Source: Devosia sp. 66-22 (GTDB lineage Bacteria > Pseudomonadota > Alphaproteobacteria > Rhizobiales > Devosiaceae). Taken from it: a DNA stretch of 64,000 nt. The notes below the pieces were generated by a model, which was given only the letters and a program-made list of their open reading frames with translations, was not told where the DNA came from and ran no database searches. The position numbers were made by a program, and so were the translations under genes. Shown one piece after another: positions 26,379 through 35,777 of this stretch (the stretch's first letter is position 1; the number at the start of each line of letters is the position of its first letter). The stretch covers positions 73,526-137,525 of the forward strand of contig MKUZ01000007.1 of assembly GCA_001899065.1 (NCBI GenBank), read 5' to 3'.

Positions 26379-26897
26379 ATGAACGTGACTGGAAAGCCCC
26401 TCGAGCGCCTGTCGCTGGCCGGACGGAGCATCGCGGTGATCGGCGCGCTGATGGTGGCGGCGTGGCCGGTCGCCGCAGGACTGAATCCGGCACTGCTGGC
26501 TCCGCTGCTGCCCCCCGGCGTTACCGTAGAGGGCGCCCTGCGCTGGGCGGCGCTCGGGGCCAGTCTCGTGCCGGGAGTGCTGTTCCTGGGGGCGATGATC
26601 GAGGCGTTCCGGCTGTTCGGCCTTCTCGGTCGCGGCGAGGCGTTCAGCACCGCGATGCCGCGCAGCCTCGAGCGGCTCGCACTATGGGCGCTGGCGAGCG
26701 CGATTGCGGGGGTCGTCACCCCGACGCTGATCGGACTGATCGCGACGGCGGACGCCGCCGAGGGACAAAGGCAGCTCCTCATCCGCTTCGGCTCGGGCGA
26801 GATCACCGGCCTCATCGTCGCGCTGCTGCTGCTCGCCTTCGGTCGCGTGATGCGCGAAGCGATGCGCGTAGCGCGCGAAAACCGGGAGTTCGTGTGA
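26379..26897 (+). CDS. DUF2975 membrane protein
   Basis: 172 aa with four predicted membrane segments (around residues 17-35, 47-70, 97-117 and 133-155), the usual layout of DUF2975. The family has no known reaction but is very often encoded next to a small XRE-type regulator, exactly as here, where the regulator starts 1 bp after this stop. ATG 26379 is preferred over the longer frame because TGAGGA precedes it. Confidence 0.8.
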   Translation: MNVTGKPLERLSLAGRSIAVIGALMVAAWPVAAGLNPALLAPLLPPGVTVEGALRWAALGASLVPGVLFLGAMIEAFRLFGLLGRGEAFSTAMPRSLERLALWALASAIAGVVTPTLIGLIATADAAEGQRQLLIRFGSGEITGLIVALLLLAFGRVMREAMRVARENREFV

Positions 26898-26898
26898 C

Positions 26899-27138
26899 AT
26901 GGCGATCGAGGTCAATCTGGGTGTCATGCTGGCCAAGCGCAGGATGCGCTCGCGCGAGCTCGCCGAGCGGATCGGCATCACGGAGCAGAACGTCTCATTG
27001 CTGAAGGCGGGCAAGGTGCGCGGCGTTCGCTTCGAGACGCTGTCGCGCATCTGCGAGGTGCTCGAATGCCAGCCGGGCGACCTCCTCGCCTATGTGCCGG
27101 GCGAGGCCGACACCAGTTGGAGCGACGTTTCAGACTGA
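26899..27138 (+). CDS. XRE family HTH regulator paired with DUF2975
   Basis: 79 aa, a single Cro/CI helix-turn-helix: LGVMLAKRRMRSRELAERIGITEQNVSLLKAGKVRGVRFETLSRICEVLECQPGDLLAY. This Cro/C1-type domain is the form usually found beside DUF2975 proteins. It probably regulates its own two-gene operon through the upstream inverted repeat. It is convergent with plsC. Confidence 0.87.
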   Translation: MAIEVNLGVMLAKRRMRSRELAERIGITEQNVSLLKAGKVRGVRFETLSRICEVLECQPGDLLAYVPGEADTSWSDVSD

Positions 27139-27172
27139 GGCACGTGCCACATGGAGGTCCCATCATCCGGCA

Positions 27173-27979
27173 CTACGCCGTGGCGAGCGCGGGGACATCC
27201 TTTTCGTGGCGGTTGAGCGCCACCAGCATGCGCCGCACCTGGTTCTCGGCGAGCTTGGTGACGACCTTGCGGTCGGTCCCCGGGCCAAGGGGGATCGGAG
27301 CGCCGAAGGCGATGGTCACGTCCTTCATGCCCGAAGTCAGCAGGTTCCGTACCACGGCCTTGAAGCCGCGCGCATTCATGCCCGAGATCCCCGAGCGCTC
27401 ATTGCGCGACACGGGCAGGCCCTGGAGATGGGTGTAGGCAATGGTAACGGGCTGGATGGCGACATCCTTGGCGCCGCCCTGCTCCATCGCCGCCTGCGCT
27501 GCACCCACGAGCGCCGAGCGGAACGGCTGCACGTGATCGCCCAGATCGCGGTGCCCCTCGGCGAACAGCAGGACCGCGCTGTTCTTGCTGAGCCGCTTGG
27601 CCATTTCCTGGCTGGTGCGCTTGGCGTCGGCGCGGCTGTGATAATCGACATAGAGCGTACGCTGCAGCGAGGCCATGAAGCCGACAAAGAAGGTGTTGCG
27701 CACACCGGTCTTGGCAACGAACGTCACGTCGGCCACCGAGCCGATGACGATGATGTCGGTCCACGAGATGTGGTTGGACAGCAGCAAGGTGGGGCGGCCG
27801 TGCAGCGGCTCGCCGATCGTCTTGACGCGGATGCCGAGGAAGACGCAGCCCACCTTGTGAAACAGCAGCGGGATAGCGTTCCAGTAGAAGCCCAGCCGCG
27901 TGATGACGAACTGGATGGGGACGATCACGATCAGGATCGGCACGAAGATAAAGATGAAGAACAGCGTTCTGAAGATCAC
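27173..27979 (-). CDS. 1-acyl-sn-glycerol-3-phosphate acyltransferase
   Basis: 268 aa. The start is GTG at 27979, overlapping the fur stop as GTGA. A membrane helix (residues 3-25) is followed by the PlsC domain with the catalytic NHISWTD (HX4D) and the EGHRD variant of the EGTRS substrate motif. Transfers an acyl chain to lysophosphatidic acid during phospholipid synthesis. The fur-plsC-miaB order is common in relatives, but a three-gene block is inserted on the miaB side here. Confidence 0.87.
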   Translation of the reverse strand: MIFRTLFFIFIFVPILIVIVPIQFVITRLGFYWNAIPLLFHKVGCVFLGIRVKTIGEPLHGRPTLLLSNHISWTDIIVIGSVADVTFVAKTGVRNTFFVGFMASLQRTLYVDYHSRADAKRTSQEMAKRLSKNSAVLLFAEGHRDLGDHVQPFRSALVGAAQAAMEQGGAKDVAIQPVTIAYTHLQGLPVSRNERSGISGMNARGFKAVVRNLLTSGMKDVTIAFGAPIPLGPGTDRKVVTKLAENQVRRMLVALNRHEKDVPALATA

Positions 27980-28410
27980 TTGTCGCCACTCTTGAGCGGT
28001 ATGGCGTAGAGCTCGAGCCGGTGATCGACGAGCTTGTAGCCGAGGCGCTTGGCGATGACGTCCTGGATCGCCTCGATCTCCTCGTTGCGGAACTCGATGA
28101 CCTTGCCCGAGCGGATATCGATCAAATGGTCGTGGTGCTCGTCGGGGATGGGCTCGAAGCGCGCGCGGCCGTCCTTGAAGTCGTGCTTGGTGACGAGGCC
28201 GGCTTCCTCGAACAGATTGAGCGTGCGGTACACGGTCGACAGCGAGATGCGCGGGTCCTGCGCCGATGCGCGGCGGTAGAGCTCCTCGACATCGGGATGG
28301 TCGATGGCGGCCTCGATCACCTGCGCGATGACGCGGCGCTGGTCGGTCATGCGCATGCCCTTCTTGGCGCACTGCTCTTCGAGGGTCTCGGTGTGGGGCA
28401 CTTTCTCCAT
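27976..28410 (-). CDS. Fur family metal-responsive repressor
   Basis: 144 aa from ATG 28410. The winged helix (MTDQRRVIAQVIEAA...SLSTVYRTLNLFEEAGLV) is followed by the metal-sensing domain DEHHDHLIDIRSGKVIEFRNEEIE. Only histidine/acid ligands are seen and the C-terminal structural cysteines are absent, as in Rhizobiales Fur/Mur proteins, which often respond to manganese rather than iron. Which metal it senses cannot be read from the sequence. Sits between rimI (9-bp gap) and plsC (4-bp overlap). Confidence 0.88.
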   Translation of the reverse strand: MEKVPHTETLEEQCAKKGMRMTDQRRVIAQVIEAAIDHPDVEELYRRASAQDPRISLSTVYRTLNLFEEAGLVTKHDFKDGRARFEPIPDEHHDHLIDIRSGKVIEFRNEEIEAIQDVIAKRLGYKLVDHRLELYAIPLKSGDK

Positions 28411-28419
28411 GCGCAAGGC

Positions 28420-28902
28420 CTAGTTCAGATCACGGGCCATCACAAGGGCGGTGGCGGGCTGCCCGTCGGGGCGCGCGTAGTAGCCCTTGCGCTCGCTGAG
28501 CTTGGTGAAACCGAGCTTCTGGTAGAGGCGCAGCGCCGACGGATTGTCGGCGGCGACCTCGAGGATCATGCGCCTCGCCGGCATCATCATCAGGTCCTCA
28601 AAGCAGGCCTTCAGCAGCGCTTCGCCGACGCCCTTGCCCTGGTGCTTCTTGTCGACCGCGATCGTCATCAGCTCGACATCGTCGCCCAGGATGCGCAGCA
28701 TGGCAAAACCCGCAATGTTGCGGCGCGCGTCGCACGCCACCAGCGTGGGCGTGTCGCTGTCGAGCAGATAGGCCTCGATGTCCTGCCGCGGCCAGCCGCG
28801 ATAGAAGCTCCTGGCGTGAAGGCTGGCCACCGCGTCGGCGTCGCGCGGCTGCGCCGGCTCGATGTGGAGCCCCCCCGGCGCCATCCAGCTCCGCAGCATC
28901 AT
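28420..28902 (-). CDS. rimI: Ribosomal protein alanine N-acetyltransferase RimI-like
   Basis: 160 aa GNAT-fold enzyme. The acetyl-CoA motif is KKHQGKGVGEALL, followed by VAADNPSALRLYQKLGFTKLSERKGYY. RimI acetylates the N-terminal alanine of ribosomal protein S18 in E. coli; adjacency to tsaB is the normal context. The ATG at 28902 overlaps the tsaB stop by 4 bp. Confidence 0.87.
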   Translation of the reverse strand: MMLRSWMAPGGLHIEPAQPRDADAVASLHARSFYRGWPRQDIEAYLLDSDTPTLVACDARRNIAGFAMLRILGDDVELMTIAVDKKHQGKGVGEALLKACFEDLMMMPARRMILEVAADNPSALRLYQKLGFTKLSERKGYYARPDGQPATALVMARDLN

Positions 28903-29501
28903 GCCGGCACCCGGGGGATGCGGAACTTCTCCTGCGGCTTGGCATCGGCATCGCGGACATAGGCCGCCTCGGGCGGGTAGCGCGCCGGATCGGCGGCGGC
29001 GGCGAAACGCGCCAGCGCCGCGATATCGACGAGCGGCGAGGTGATTGTCGCGGCCCCCGGCGGCACCTGCGCCTGCGCCTCCGTCATGGGCAGCAGGGCC
29101 GCCTCGCGCAGCGGCAGGCCGGCGCCGGCGAAGCTCTGGAAATAGGCCTCGCCGCGCCGCGCGTCGAGCAGCACGGCGACAGGGTCGCGACCGGCCGAAA
29201 GCGACAGCGCGAGAAGCGAGGGGATGCCAAGCACGGGAAGCCTGAGTGCAAGCGCCAGCCCGCGCGCCGCGCTGAGGCCGATGCGAAGCCCGGTGAACGA
29301 ACCCGGGCCCGTGGTGACGGCGATGCGGGTGAGATCGGCATAGGTGAAGCCGGACCGGACGAGCAGTTCGTCGAGCGCCGGAAACAGCCGCTCCGCCTGC
29401 CCGGTCGCCATGTCTTCGACGAGGGTATCGACCCGGTCGCCGGCGAGCACGGCAAGAGCAAGCCGCGGCGCGGCGGTGTCGATGGCGAGGAGGACGCTCA
29501 T
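28899..29501 (-). CDS. tsaB: tRNA threonylcarbamoyladenosine synthesis protein TsaB
   Basis: 200 aa. Partner of TsaD in making t6A37 of ANN-decoding tRNAs. The protein has the ASKHA-type N-terminus VLLAIDTAAPRLALAVL and the signature GPGSFTGLRIGLSAARGLA. ATG 29501 is used; an ATG three codons earlier is possible. It lies between the nfu and rimI genes. Confidence 0.92.
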   Translation of the reverse strand: MSVLLAIDTAAPRLALAVLAGDRVDTLVEDMATGQAERLFPALDELLVRSGFTYADLTRIAVTTGPGSFTGLRIGLSAARGLALALRLPVLGIPSLLALSLSAGRDPVAVLLDARRGEAYFQSFAGAGLPLREAALLPMTEAQAQVPPGAATITSPLVDIAALARFAAAADPARYPPEAAYVRDADAKPQEKFRIPRVPA

Positions 29502-29610
29502 CAGTCCCATGTAGGCGTCCGCAGAAGCGGCGGCAACGGCATTCCATGCCGGCCTGCCGCCGTGCAACGCCATTGGCATCAAGATCATGTTCACGGTGTG
29601 GGCGCCCTGG

Positions 29611-29638
29611 AAAGCAGAAAGGGAGGCTGACGCCTCCC
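29611..29638 (-). terminator. Intrinsic terminator after the Nfu gene
   Basis: GGGAGGC and GCCTCCC form a perfect 7-bp stem with a TGAC loop; on the minus strand TTTCTGCTTT follows. It lies 33 bp past the Nfu stop. Confidence 0.7.
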
Positions 29639-29671
29639 TGTCGTTCCCTTTGCTCTGTCCGACCGCGGGTC

Positions 29672-30229
29672 TCAGACCTGCTGCACGGCCTCGACGCCCG
29701 GCACGAAGTGCCGCAACAGGTTCTCGATGCCGGATTTGAGGGTCGCGGTCGAGGAGGGGCAGCCCGAGCAGGCGCCCTGCATGTGGAGATAGACCGTACC
29801 GTCCTTGAAGCCCTTGAAGGTGATGTCGCCGCCATCCATCGCGACGGCCGGGCGGACGCGGGTCGAGATCAGCTCCTTGATGACTTCGACGGTCTCGGTG
29901 TCGGTCTCGTCGAAGAATTCCTCGGTCTCGGCGGCCAGCGCGCCGCCCTCGTCGAGGACCGGCTTGCCGGACAGGAAATGCTCCATGATGACGCCGAGGA
30001 TGGCGGGCTTGAGGTGGTTCCACTCGGTCGAATCCTTGCTCACCGAGACGAAGTCGGACCCCAGGAACACGCCGGTGACACCGGGAATCGAGAACAGGCC
30101 GGACGCCAGCGGCGAGACCGCCGCGGTCTCGGCCGAACGGAAGTCGCGCGGCTCACCCACGAGCACGTCGCGGCCAGGCAGGAACTTCAGGGTTGCCGGG
30201 TTCGGCGTGGCTTCGGTCTGGATGAACAT
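29672..30229 (-). CDS. NfuA/NifU-type Fe-S cluster scaffold or carrier
   Basis: 185 aa. The N-terminal Nfu_N domain begins MFIQTEATPNPATLKFLPG, and the C-terminal NifU-like domain has GACSGCPSS, whose CxxC binds a [4Fe-4S] cluster shared between two subunits. It delivers clusters to client apoproteins (MiaB in this window is a possible client). Followed by a terminator, so it ends its transcript. Confidence 0.92.
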   Translation of the reverse strand: MFIQTEATPNPATLKFLPGRDVLVGEPRDFRSAETAAVSPLASGLFSIPGVTGVFLGSDFVSVSKDSTEWNHLKPAILGVIMEHFLSGKPVLDEGGALAAETEEFFDETDTETVEVIKELISTRVRPAVAMDGGDITFKGFKDGTVYLHMQGACSGCPSSTATLKSGIENLLRHFVPGVEAVQQV

Positions 30230-30309
30230 GACGGATCCGGTCGTTTTGGAATGGTTCTAAATTAGGTTTTCGCGGTCGGGATAGCAAGTGGAGTCTTCAG
30301 TTCGGCCCC

Positions 30310-30780
30310 TCACGCCACGCCCACGATTTCCTCGGCGGTCATGGCGCCGGGGACGATCGTGACGAGGATATGGAGCCGGTTGTGCGCGGCAAAATGGGTG
30401 ACCAGGGGACCGGGCCCCTTGTCGCCCTGGCCGGCGGCAATGACCAGGATGCCGATCCCGGGGTCGTCGGCGACCAGTTGCTCGATCGCCTCGGCCGGAC
30501 GGCCCTCGCGAATCACGGTCTCGGTGCGGACCTGGCCGATCTCGCGGATGCGGGCGATGCGGGTGTCGAGCATGCGCTCGGCTTCGGCACGCGCCTCGGC
30601 CCGCATGACCTCGCCCACGCCAATGAACTGGCCGAAATCCTCGCTGTCGATCACGGCCATCAGCACCAGCGTGCCGCCGGTGCGCTTGACGCGGTGCGCG
30701 GCGAAGGTGACCGCGCGGTCGCAAACCGGCGAATCGTCGATGAGGACGAGGAATTTCCGTGCGTAGTCGTGTTCAGTCAC
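30310..30780 (-). CDS. Universal stress protein (UspA family)
   Basis: 156 aa from the GTG at 30780 (a longer frame from GTG 30819 is possible). Rossmann-like UspA fold: KFLVLIDDSPVCDRAVTFAAHRV at the N-terminus and a long helix at 60-85. The C-terminal ATP loop usually written GxxGxxxxx(G/S) reads GQGDKGPGPLVTHFAAHNRLHILV, lacking the exact pattern, so nucleotide binding is uncertain. Next to trpS as in many Rhizobiales. Confidence 0.87.
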   Translation of the reverse strand: MTEHDYARKFLVLIDDSPVCDRAVTFAAHRVKRTGGTLVLMAVIDSEDFGQFIGVGEVMRAEARAEAERMLDTRIARIREIGQVRTETVIREGRPAEAIEQLVADDPGIGILVIAAGQGDKGPGPLVTHFAAHNRLHILVTIVPGAMTAEEIVGVA

Positions 30781-30860
30781 GCGCCGCCCCGCGCTGAGAA
30801 AGGGGGACCATTGTCCCACCCTGTCGCGATTTGAACAAGCGGGGCGACCGACCCGACCGG

Positions 30861-31904
30861 CTAGCGGACGAAGCCGACGATCTTGCGCACATCGTCCATC
30901 ACCGGCTGGGCGATGGCCCGCGCCCGATCGGCACCGTCGCGCAGGATGCGGTCCATCTCGGCCTTGTCGCCGACGAGCCGCTTCATCTCGCCGGCGATGG
31001 GCGCCAGCACCGAAACGGCGAGATCGGCCAGCGCGGGCTTGAACTTGCCCCAGCCCTGCCCGCCGAATTCGCGCAGCACGTCGTCGACTTGCGTGTCGGC
31101 CAGCGCGGCGTAGATCGCCACGAGGTTGGCCGCCTCATCGCGGCCCTCGAGGCCCTTGGCCTCGGTGGGCAGCGCATCGGCATCGGTGGTGGCGCGCTTC
31201 ACTTTCTTCGCGATCGTGTCGGCGTCGTCCATCATGTAGATGGTCGACATGTCCGAGGCATCGGACTTGGACATCTTCTTCTTGCCGTCCTTGAGCGACA
31301 TCACGCGCATGGCCGGGCCGGTCGAGAGCGTCTCGGTGAGCGGGAAGAAATCGTCCTTGAAGCCCGCGCCTTTGATCTGCTTGCGGAAATCGTGGTTGAA
31401 CTTCTTGGCGATGTCGCGTGTCAGCTCGAGATGCTGGCGCTGGTCGTCGCCGACCGGCACGGCGGTCGCCTTATAGAGCAGGATGTCGGCGGCCATCAGC
31501 GAGGGATAGGCGAACAGGCCGAGCGAAACGGCCTCGGAATTCTCGCCGCCCTCGGCCCCGGCCTTGTCCTTGAACTGGGTCATGCGCGTCATCCAGCCAA
31601 CGCGGGCCACGCAGTTGAAGATCCACGCCAGCTCGGCGTGCTCCACCACCTGCGACTGGTTCATGATGATGGATTTGGTGGGATCGAGGCCGGCCGCGAT
31701 GTAGGCGGCCGCGATCTCATAGGTCCAGCGCCTGAGGTCCTCGGGCTCCTGCCACACGGTGATGGCGTGCATGTCGACGACGCAATAGATCGTCTCGTGC
31801 GTCTTCTGCAGCGGCACAAAGCGCCGGATGGCGCCGAGGTAGTTGCCCAGGTGCAGGTCGCCCGAGGGCTTGATCCCGGAAAAGATGCGCGGAGTGAAGG
31901 CCAT
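30861..31904 (-). CDS. trpS: Tryptophan-tRNA ligase
   Basis: 347 aa class I synthetase. The HIGH-like motif is [13 protein letters not shown] and the KMSKS loop is KMSKSDASD. Charges tRNA-Trp. Length is normal. Located between tdh and the usp gene; in relatives it normally follows murJ directly. Confidence 0.96.
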   Translation of the reverse strand: MAFTPRIFSGIKPSGDLHLGNYLGAIRRFVPLQKTHETIYCVVDMHAITVWQEPEDLRRWTYEIAAAYIAAGLDPTKSIIMNQSQVVEHAELAWIFNCVARVGWMTRMTQFKDKAGAEGGENSEAVSLGLFAYPSLMAADILLYKATAVPVGDDQRQHLELTRDIAKKFNHDFRKQIKGAGFKDDFFPLTETLSTGPAMRVMSLKDGKKKMSKSDASDMSTIYMMDDADTIAKKVKRATTDADALPTEAKGLEGRDEAANLVAIYAALADTQVDDVLREFGGQGWGKFKPALADLAVSVLAPIAGEMKRLVGDKAEMDRILRDGADRARAIAQPVMDDVRKIVGFVR

Positions 31905-31951
31905 GGTCGGAGGTCTCTTTGGTCCGGAGCGCCTTTAGCGCGCGTGGACGG

Positions 31952-32980
31952 TCAAGTCCACTCCAGCACGATCTTGCCCTTTTCGCCGCCGGCGGCGAGC
32001 TTGAAGGCCTCGGCATAGTCGTCGGCCTTCATGCGGCGGGTAATGACCTTGCGCACGTCGAGGCCGGATTCGAGCATGGCCAGCATCTTGTGCCAGGTCT
32101 CGAACATTTCGCGCCCGTAGATGCCGCGCAGCGTGATCATGCGGAAGACGATCTTGCCCAGGTCGAATTCGAAGCTCTGCGCCGGCACGCCGAGCAGCGC
32201 GACGCGGCCACCCATCACCAGGTGATCGATCATCTGGTCGAGCGCGGCCGGGGCGCCGCTCATTTCGAGGCCGACGTCGAACCCCTCCTTCATGCCGAGC
32301 TTGCCCATCACGTCGCGGAGGTTCTGCTCCCTGATGTTGACGGGCACCACGTCGGCGACCTCGGCGGCGAGCTTCAACCGTTCGGGGTTCATGTCGGTGA
32401 TCACCACATGACGCGCGCCGACATGCCGCGCCACTGCGGCGCCCATGATGCCGATGGGTCCGGCGCCGGTGATCAGCACGTCCTCGCCCACGATGTCGAA
32501 GGCGAGCGCTGTGTGCACAGCATTGCCGAGCGGATCGAGAATGGCGCCGAGTTCGTCGTCGATCGCATCGGGCAGCGGCACGATGTTGAAGGCAGGGATC
32601 TTCACATATTCGGCGAAGGCGCCGGGCAGGTTGACGCCGATGCCCTTGGTGTCGGGGTCGAGGTGGAACTTGCCGGCCCGCGACGCGCGCGACTTCATGC
32701 CCACCACATGGCCCTCGCCCGAGACGCGCTGGCCGACCTGCAGGTTGCGCACATCGGCGCCGATCTCGACGATCTCGCCCGAGTATTCGTGCCCGGTGGT
32801 GAGCCCGACTGGAACGGTCTTCCTGGCCCAATCGTCCCATTTGTAGATGTGGATGTCGGTGCCGCAGATGCCGGTCTTGTGCACCTTGACCAGCACGTCC
32901 TCGGGCCCGATCTCGGGCACCGGGCGGTCTTCCATCCAGATGCCCGGCTCGGACTTCGCCTTGACGAGGGCTTTCATCAT
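31952..32980 (-). CDS. tdh: L-threonine 3-dehydrogenase (lacking the structural-zinc cysteines)
   Basis: 342 aa. Oxidises L-threonine to 2-amino-3-ketobutyrate with NAD+. Catalytic zinc ligands are visible in [13 protein letters not shown] (Cys) and GHEYSGEI (His-Glu). The NAD site is [15 protein letters not shown]. The loop that holds four structural-zinc cysteines in E. coli Tdh has none here ([20 protein letters not shown]). Overlaps kbl by 4 bp, which supports the threonine pathway. Confidence 0.9.
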   Translation of the reverse strand: MMKALVKAKSEPGIWMEDRPVPEIGPEDVLVKVHKTGICGTDIHIYKWDDWARKTVPVGLTTGHEYSGEIVEIGADVRNLQVGQRVSGEGHVVGMKSRASRAGKFHLDPDTKGIGVNLPGAFAEYVKIPAFNIVPLPDAIDDELGAILDPLGNAVHTALAFDIVGEDVLITGAGPIGIMGAAVARHVGARHVVITDMNPERLKLAAEVADVVPVNIREQNLRDVMGKLGMKEGFDVGLEMSGAPAALDQMIDHLVMGGRVALLGVPAQSFEFDLGKIVFRMITLRGIYGREMFETWHKMLAMLESGLDVRKVITRRMKADDYAEAFKLAAGGEKGKIVLEWT

Positions 32981-34170
32981 ATCACTCCCAGTTCGCGGGC
33001 CGCATCGGTGAAGGCATCGACGGCGAAGTCGACGTCCTCGTCGTCGAGCGCCGCCGACATCTGCGTGCGGATGCGCGCGCGGCCCTTGGGCACCACGGGA
33101 TAGAAGAAGCCGGCGACATAGACGCCGCGTTTGTCGAGCGCCGCCGCGAGGTCCTGGGCGCGTTGCGCTTCGCCCAGCATCACGGGGATGATCGGCGTGT
33201 CGCCTGGCAACAGCTCGAAGCCGGCCGCCGTCAGCGCCGCGCGAAAACGCTGCGTGTTGCGCATGAGCTTTTTGCGCAAATCGTCGGCAGCCTCGGCAAT
33301 TTCGAGCGCCTTGAGCGAGCCGGCGGTGACCGCCGGGGCCAGCGCGTTGGAGAACAGATAGGGTCGTGCCCGCTGGCGCAGCAGATCGATCACCGGCTGC
33401 GCGGCGGCGATGAAGCCGCCCATGGCGCCGCCCAGCGTCTTGCCGAAGGTGCCGGTGACGATGTCGACCTTGCCGCCCGCGCCAGTGAGATGCGGTGTGC
33501 CCCTGCCCTGCGGCCCGAGATGGCCCGTGGCGTGGCAGTCATCGACCATCACCAGCGCGCCATAGCGTTCGGCCAGCGCGCAGATTTCGGGCAATTTGGC
33601 GACGTGGCCATCCATCGAGAACACGCCGTCGGTGGCGATCAGGCGGAAGCGCGTGCCGTCGGCGACGGCCTGCTTCAATTGCGTTTCGAGATCGTCCATG
33701 TCCGAGGTCGCGTAGCGGTAGCGCCTGGCCTTGCTCAGCCGCACGCCGTCGATGATCGAAGCATGGTTGAGTGCGTCGGAGATGATCGCGTCCGCATCGG
33801 TGAGAAGCGTCTCGAACAGGCCGCCATTGGCATCGAAGCAGGCCGCGAACAGAATCGCGTCGTCCTTGCCGAGATAGCGGGCCACCGCCTGCTCCAGCTC
33901 GCGGTGGAGATCGAGCGTGCCGCAGATGAAACGGACCGAGGCCATGCCGAAGCCATACTCGCCGATGGCCTCGGCGGCGGCCATGCGGATTTCGGCATTG
34001 TCGGCGAGGCCGAGATAGTTGTTGGCGCACAGATTGACCATGCGGCGGCCATCGCGAAGGCCGATACGGCCCGATTGCGGTGTCGCGATCTGCCGCTCGC
34101 GCTTGAGCAACCCCTGTGCCTCGATATCGGCAAGGGTCGCGGTGAGGTGGTCGAGAAATCCGGCCTGCAT
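32977..34170 (-). CDS. kbl: Glycine C-acetyltransferase (2-amino-3-ketobutyrate CoA ligase)
   Basis: 397 aa from ATG 34170, with CCGGAGGA upstream. PLP enzyme of the alpha-oxoamine synthase family that cleaves 2-amino-3-ketobutyrate with CoA to glycine and acetyl-CoA. The PLP lysine is in [15 protein letters not shown] and the cofactor aspartate in [11 protein letters not shown]. Its own Shine-Dalgarno and the coupling to tdh make a kbl-tdh operon inserted between murJ and trpS. Confidence 0.94.
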   Translation of the reverse strand: MQAGFLDHLTATLADIEAQGLLKRERQIATPQSGRIGLRDGRRMVNLCANNYLGLADNAEIRMAAAEAIGEYGFGMASVRFICGTLDLHRELEQAVARYLGKDDAILFAACFDANGGLFETLLTDADAIISDALNHASIIDGVRLSKARRYRYATSDMDDLETQLKQAVADGTRFRLIATDGVFSMDGHVAKLPEICALAERYGALVMVDDCHATGHLGPQGRGTPHLTGAGGKVDIVTGTFGKTLGGAMGGFIAAAQPVIDLLRQRARPYLFSNALAPAVTAGSLKALEIAEAADDLRKKLMRNTQRFRAALTAAGFELLPGDTPIIPVMLGEAQRAQDLAAALDKRGVYVAGFFYPVVPKGRARIRTQMSAALDDEDVDFAVDAFTDAARELGVI

Positions 34171-34193
34171 GGGGTCCTCCGGTTGACCCCGGC

Positions 34194-35777
34194 TTACGCC
34201 TCCGGAGGGCTCCTGCGCAACCGCCTCAAAAGTTGGCCCAGCGGCTGCGCGCCGGTGACGTGCACAAGGCCGAAATAGACCGCCATGCCGGCGATCACTA
34301 GCGCACCCAGCGCGGCGATCTGCAGCAGCAGCGGAGCGCTCGAGGCGAGCCAGGGCGCCAGCGGCAGGGCAAGGCCCCACAGGATGGCCGCCATCACCGC
34401 CGCGGCGAGCAGGATCAGCTCATGGCGCCGCCAATCGGCGGCCGGCAGGCGGAAGTGGCCGCGGCGGCCGAGCCAGATGGCCAGCAGCACGGCGTTGGCC
34501 CAGGCCGCCACCGACGTCGCAATGGCGATGCCGACATGGGCGAGGCTGGGGAACAAGGCGAGCGACAAGGCGATGTTGACCACCACAGAGATGCCCGCAA
34601 AGACCGTGGGGGTCTTGGTGTCCTCGCGCGCGAAGAAGCCGGGCTGCAGCACGCGGATCAGCACATAGGCCGGCAGGCCGGCGCTGAACCAGATCAGCGT
34701 CTGCGCGGTCTGGACGGTGTCGGTTGAGGTGAACGCGCCGCGCTCGAACAGCACCGAGACGATGGGCGCCGCGAGCGCGATGAGCGCCGTCGCCGCCGGC
34801 AGCGACAGCAGCATCGAGATCAGCAGCGCCTGGTTCTGGCTGGCGTCGGCCTCGGCGTCGCGCCCGCCCTTGAGGTGCCGCGACAGTTCGGGCAGCAGCA
34901 CCGTGCCCACGGCGATACCGATGATGCCGAGCGGCAATTGGTAGAGCCGGTCGGCGTAGTAGAGATAGGCAATGGCGCTGTCGGCGGCCGAGGCGATGAT
35001 GGTGCCGACGAAGATGTTGACCTGGGTGATGCCGCCGGCCAGCACGGCCGGGAGAGCCAGCAGCCAGAAGCGCTTCACCTCGCCGTCGAATTTCGGCCAG
35101 TGCAGCCGCGGCACGAAGCCGGCGCGCCGCACCGCGGCATAGACGAGGATCAACTGTGCGATGCCGCCGGCGATCGTGCCCACGGCAATCCAGATGGCCG
35201 TCTGCACATCGGTGTTCGCGCTCAGCACCAGCGGCAGCATGAAGGCGATCATCACAATGTTGAGCAGGATCGGCGCGAAGGCGGCTGCCTTGAAATAGCC
35301 GAGCCCGTTGAGGATCGCCGCATAGGCCGCCATCAGCGACATGCACATGAGGTAGGGGAAACAGATGCGCGTCAGCAGCACCGTGAGGTCGTACTTGGCC
35401 GGATCGTCGAGGAAGCCGGGCACGAACGGCGCCAGCACCCAGGGCATGAAGATCTCAACGAGGATGGTGACCACCGTCACCACCACCACCAGCCAGCTCA
35501 TGATCCGCGCCGCCCATTGCCGCGCCGGCTCGCGGCCGTCCTGCTCGAGCGCTTTGGCAAAGAGCGGAATGAACGCGGTGTTGAACGCCCCCTCGGCGAA
35601 CAGCCGGCGGAACAGATTGGGGAAGCGGAACGCGGCGAGATAGGCGTCGGCCGCCGGCCCCGTGCCCAGCACGGCGGCCACCAGCGCATCGCGGACGAAG
35701 CCCAGGATGCGCGAGCCCAGCGTCAGCACGCCGACATTGAGGAAATTGCGGTAGAGGGACGACGCCCCGCTAGCCAT
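34194..35777 (-). CDS. murJ: Lipid II flippase MurJ
   Basis: 527 aa with about 14 membrane helices. Moves lipid-linked peptidoglycan precursor to the outer face of the inner membrane. The N-terminal signature [21 protein letters not shown] and [17 protein letters not shown] with the conserved charged residues are present. Overlaps glnD by 8 bp. Confidence 0.94.
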   Translation of the reverse strand: MASGASSLYRNFLNVGVLTLGSRILGFVRDALVAAVLGTGPAADAYLAAFRFPNLFRRLFAEGAFNTAFIPLFAKALEQDGREPARQWAARIMSWLVVVVTVVTILVEIFMPWVLAPFVPGFLDDPAKYDLTVLLTRICFPYLMCMSLMAAYAAILNGLGYFKAAAFAPILLNIVMIAFMLPLVLSANTDVQTAIWIAVGTIAGGIAQLILVYAAVRRAGFVPRLHWPKFDGEVKRFWLLALPAVLAGGITQVNIFVGTIIASAADSAIAYLYYADRLYQLPLGIIGIAVGTVLLPELSRHLKGGRDAEADASQNQALLISMLLSLPAATALIALAAPIVSVLFERGAFTSTDTVQTAQTLIWFSAGLPAYVLIRVLQPGFFAREDTKTPTVFAGISVVVNIALSLALFPSLAHVGIAIATSVAAWANAVLLAIWLGRRGHFRLPAADWRRHELILLAAAVMAAILWGLALPLAPWLASSAPLLLQIAALGALVIAGMAVYFGLVHVTGAQPLGQLLRRLRRSPPEA

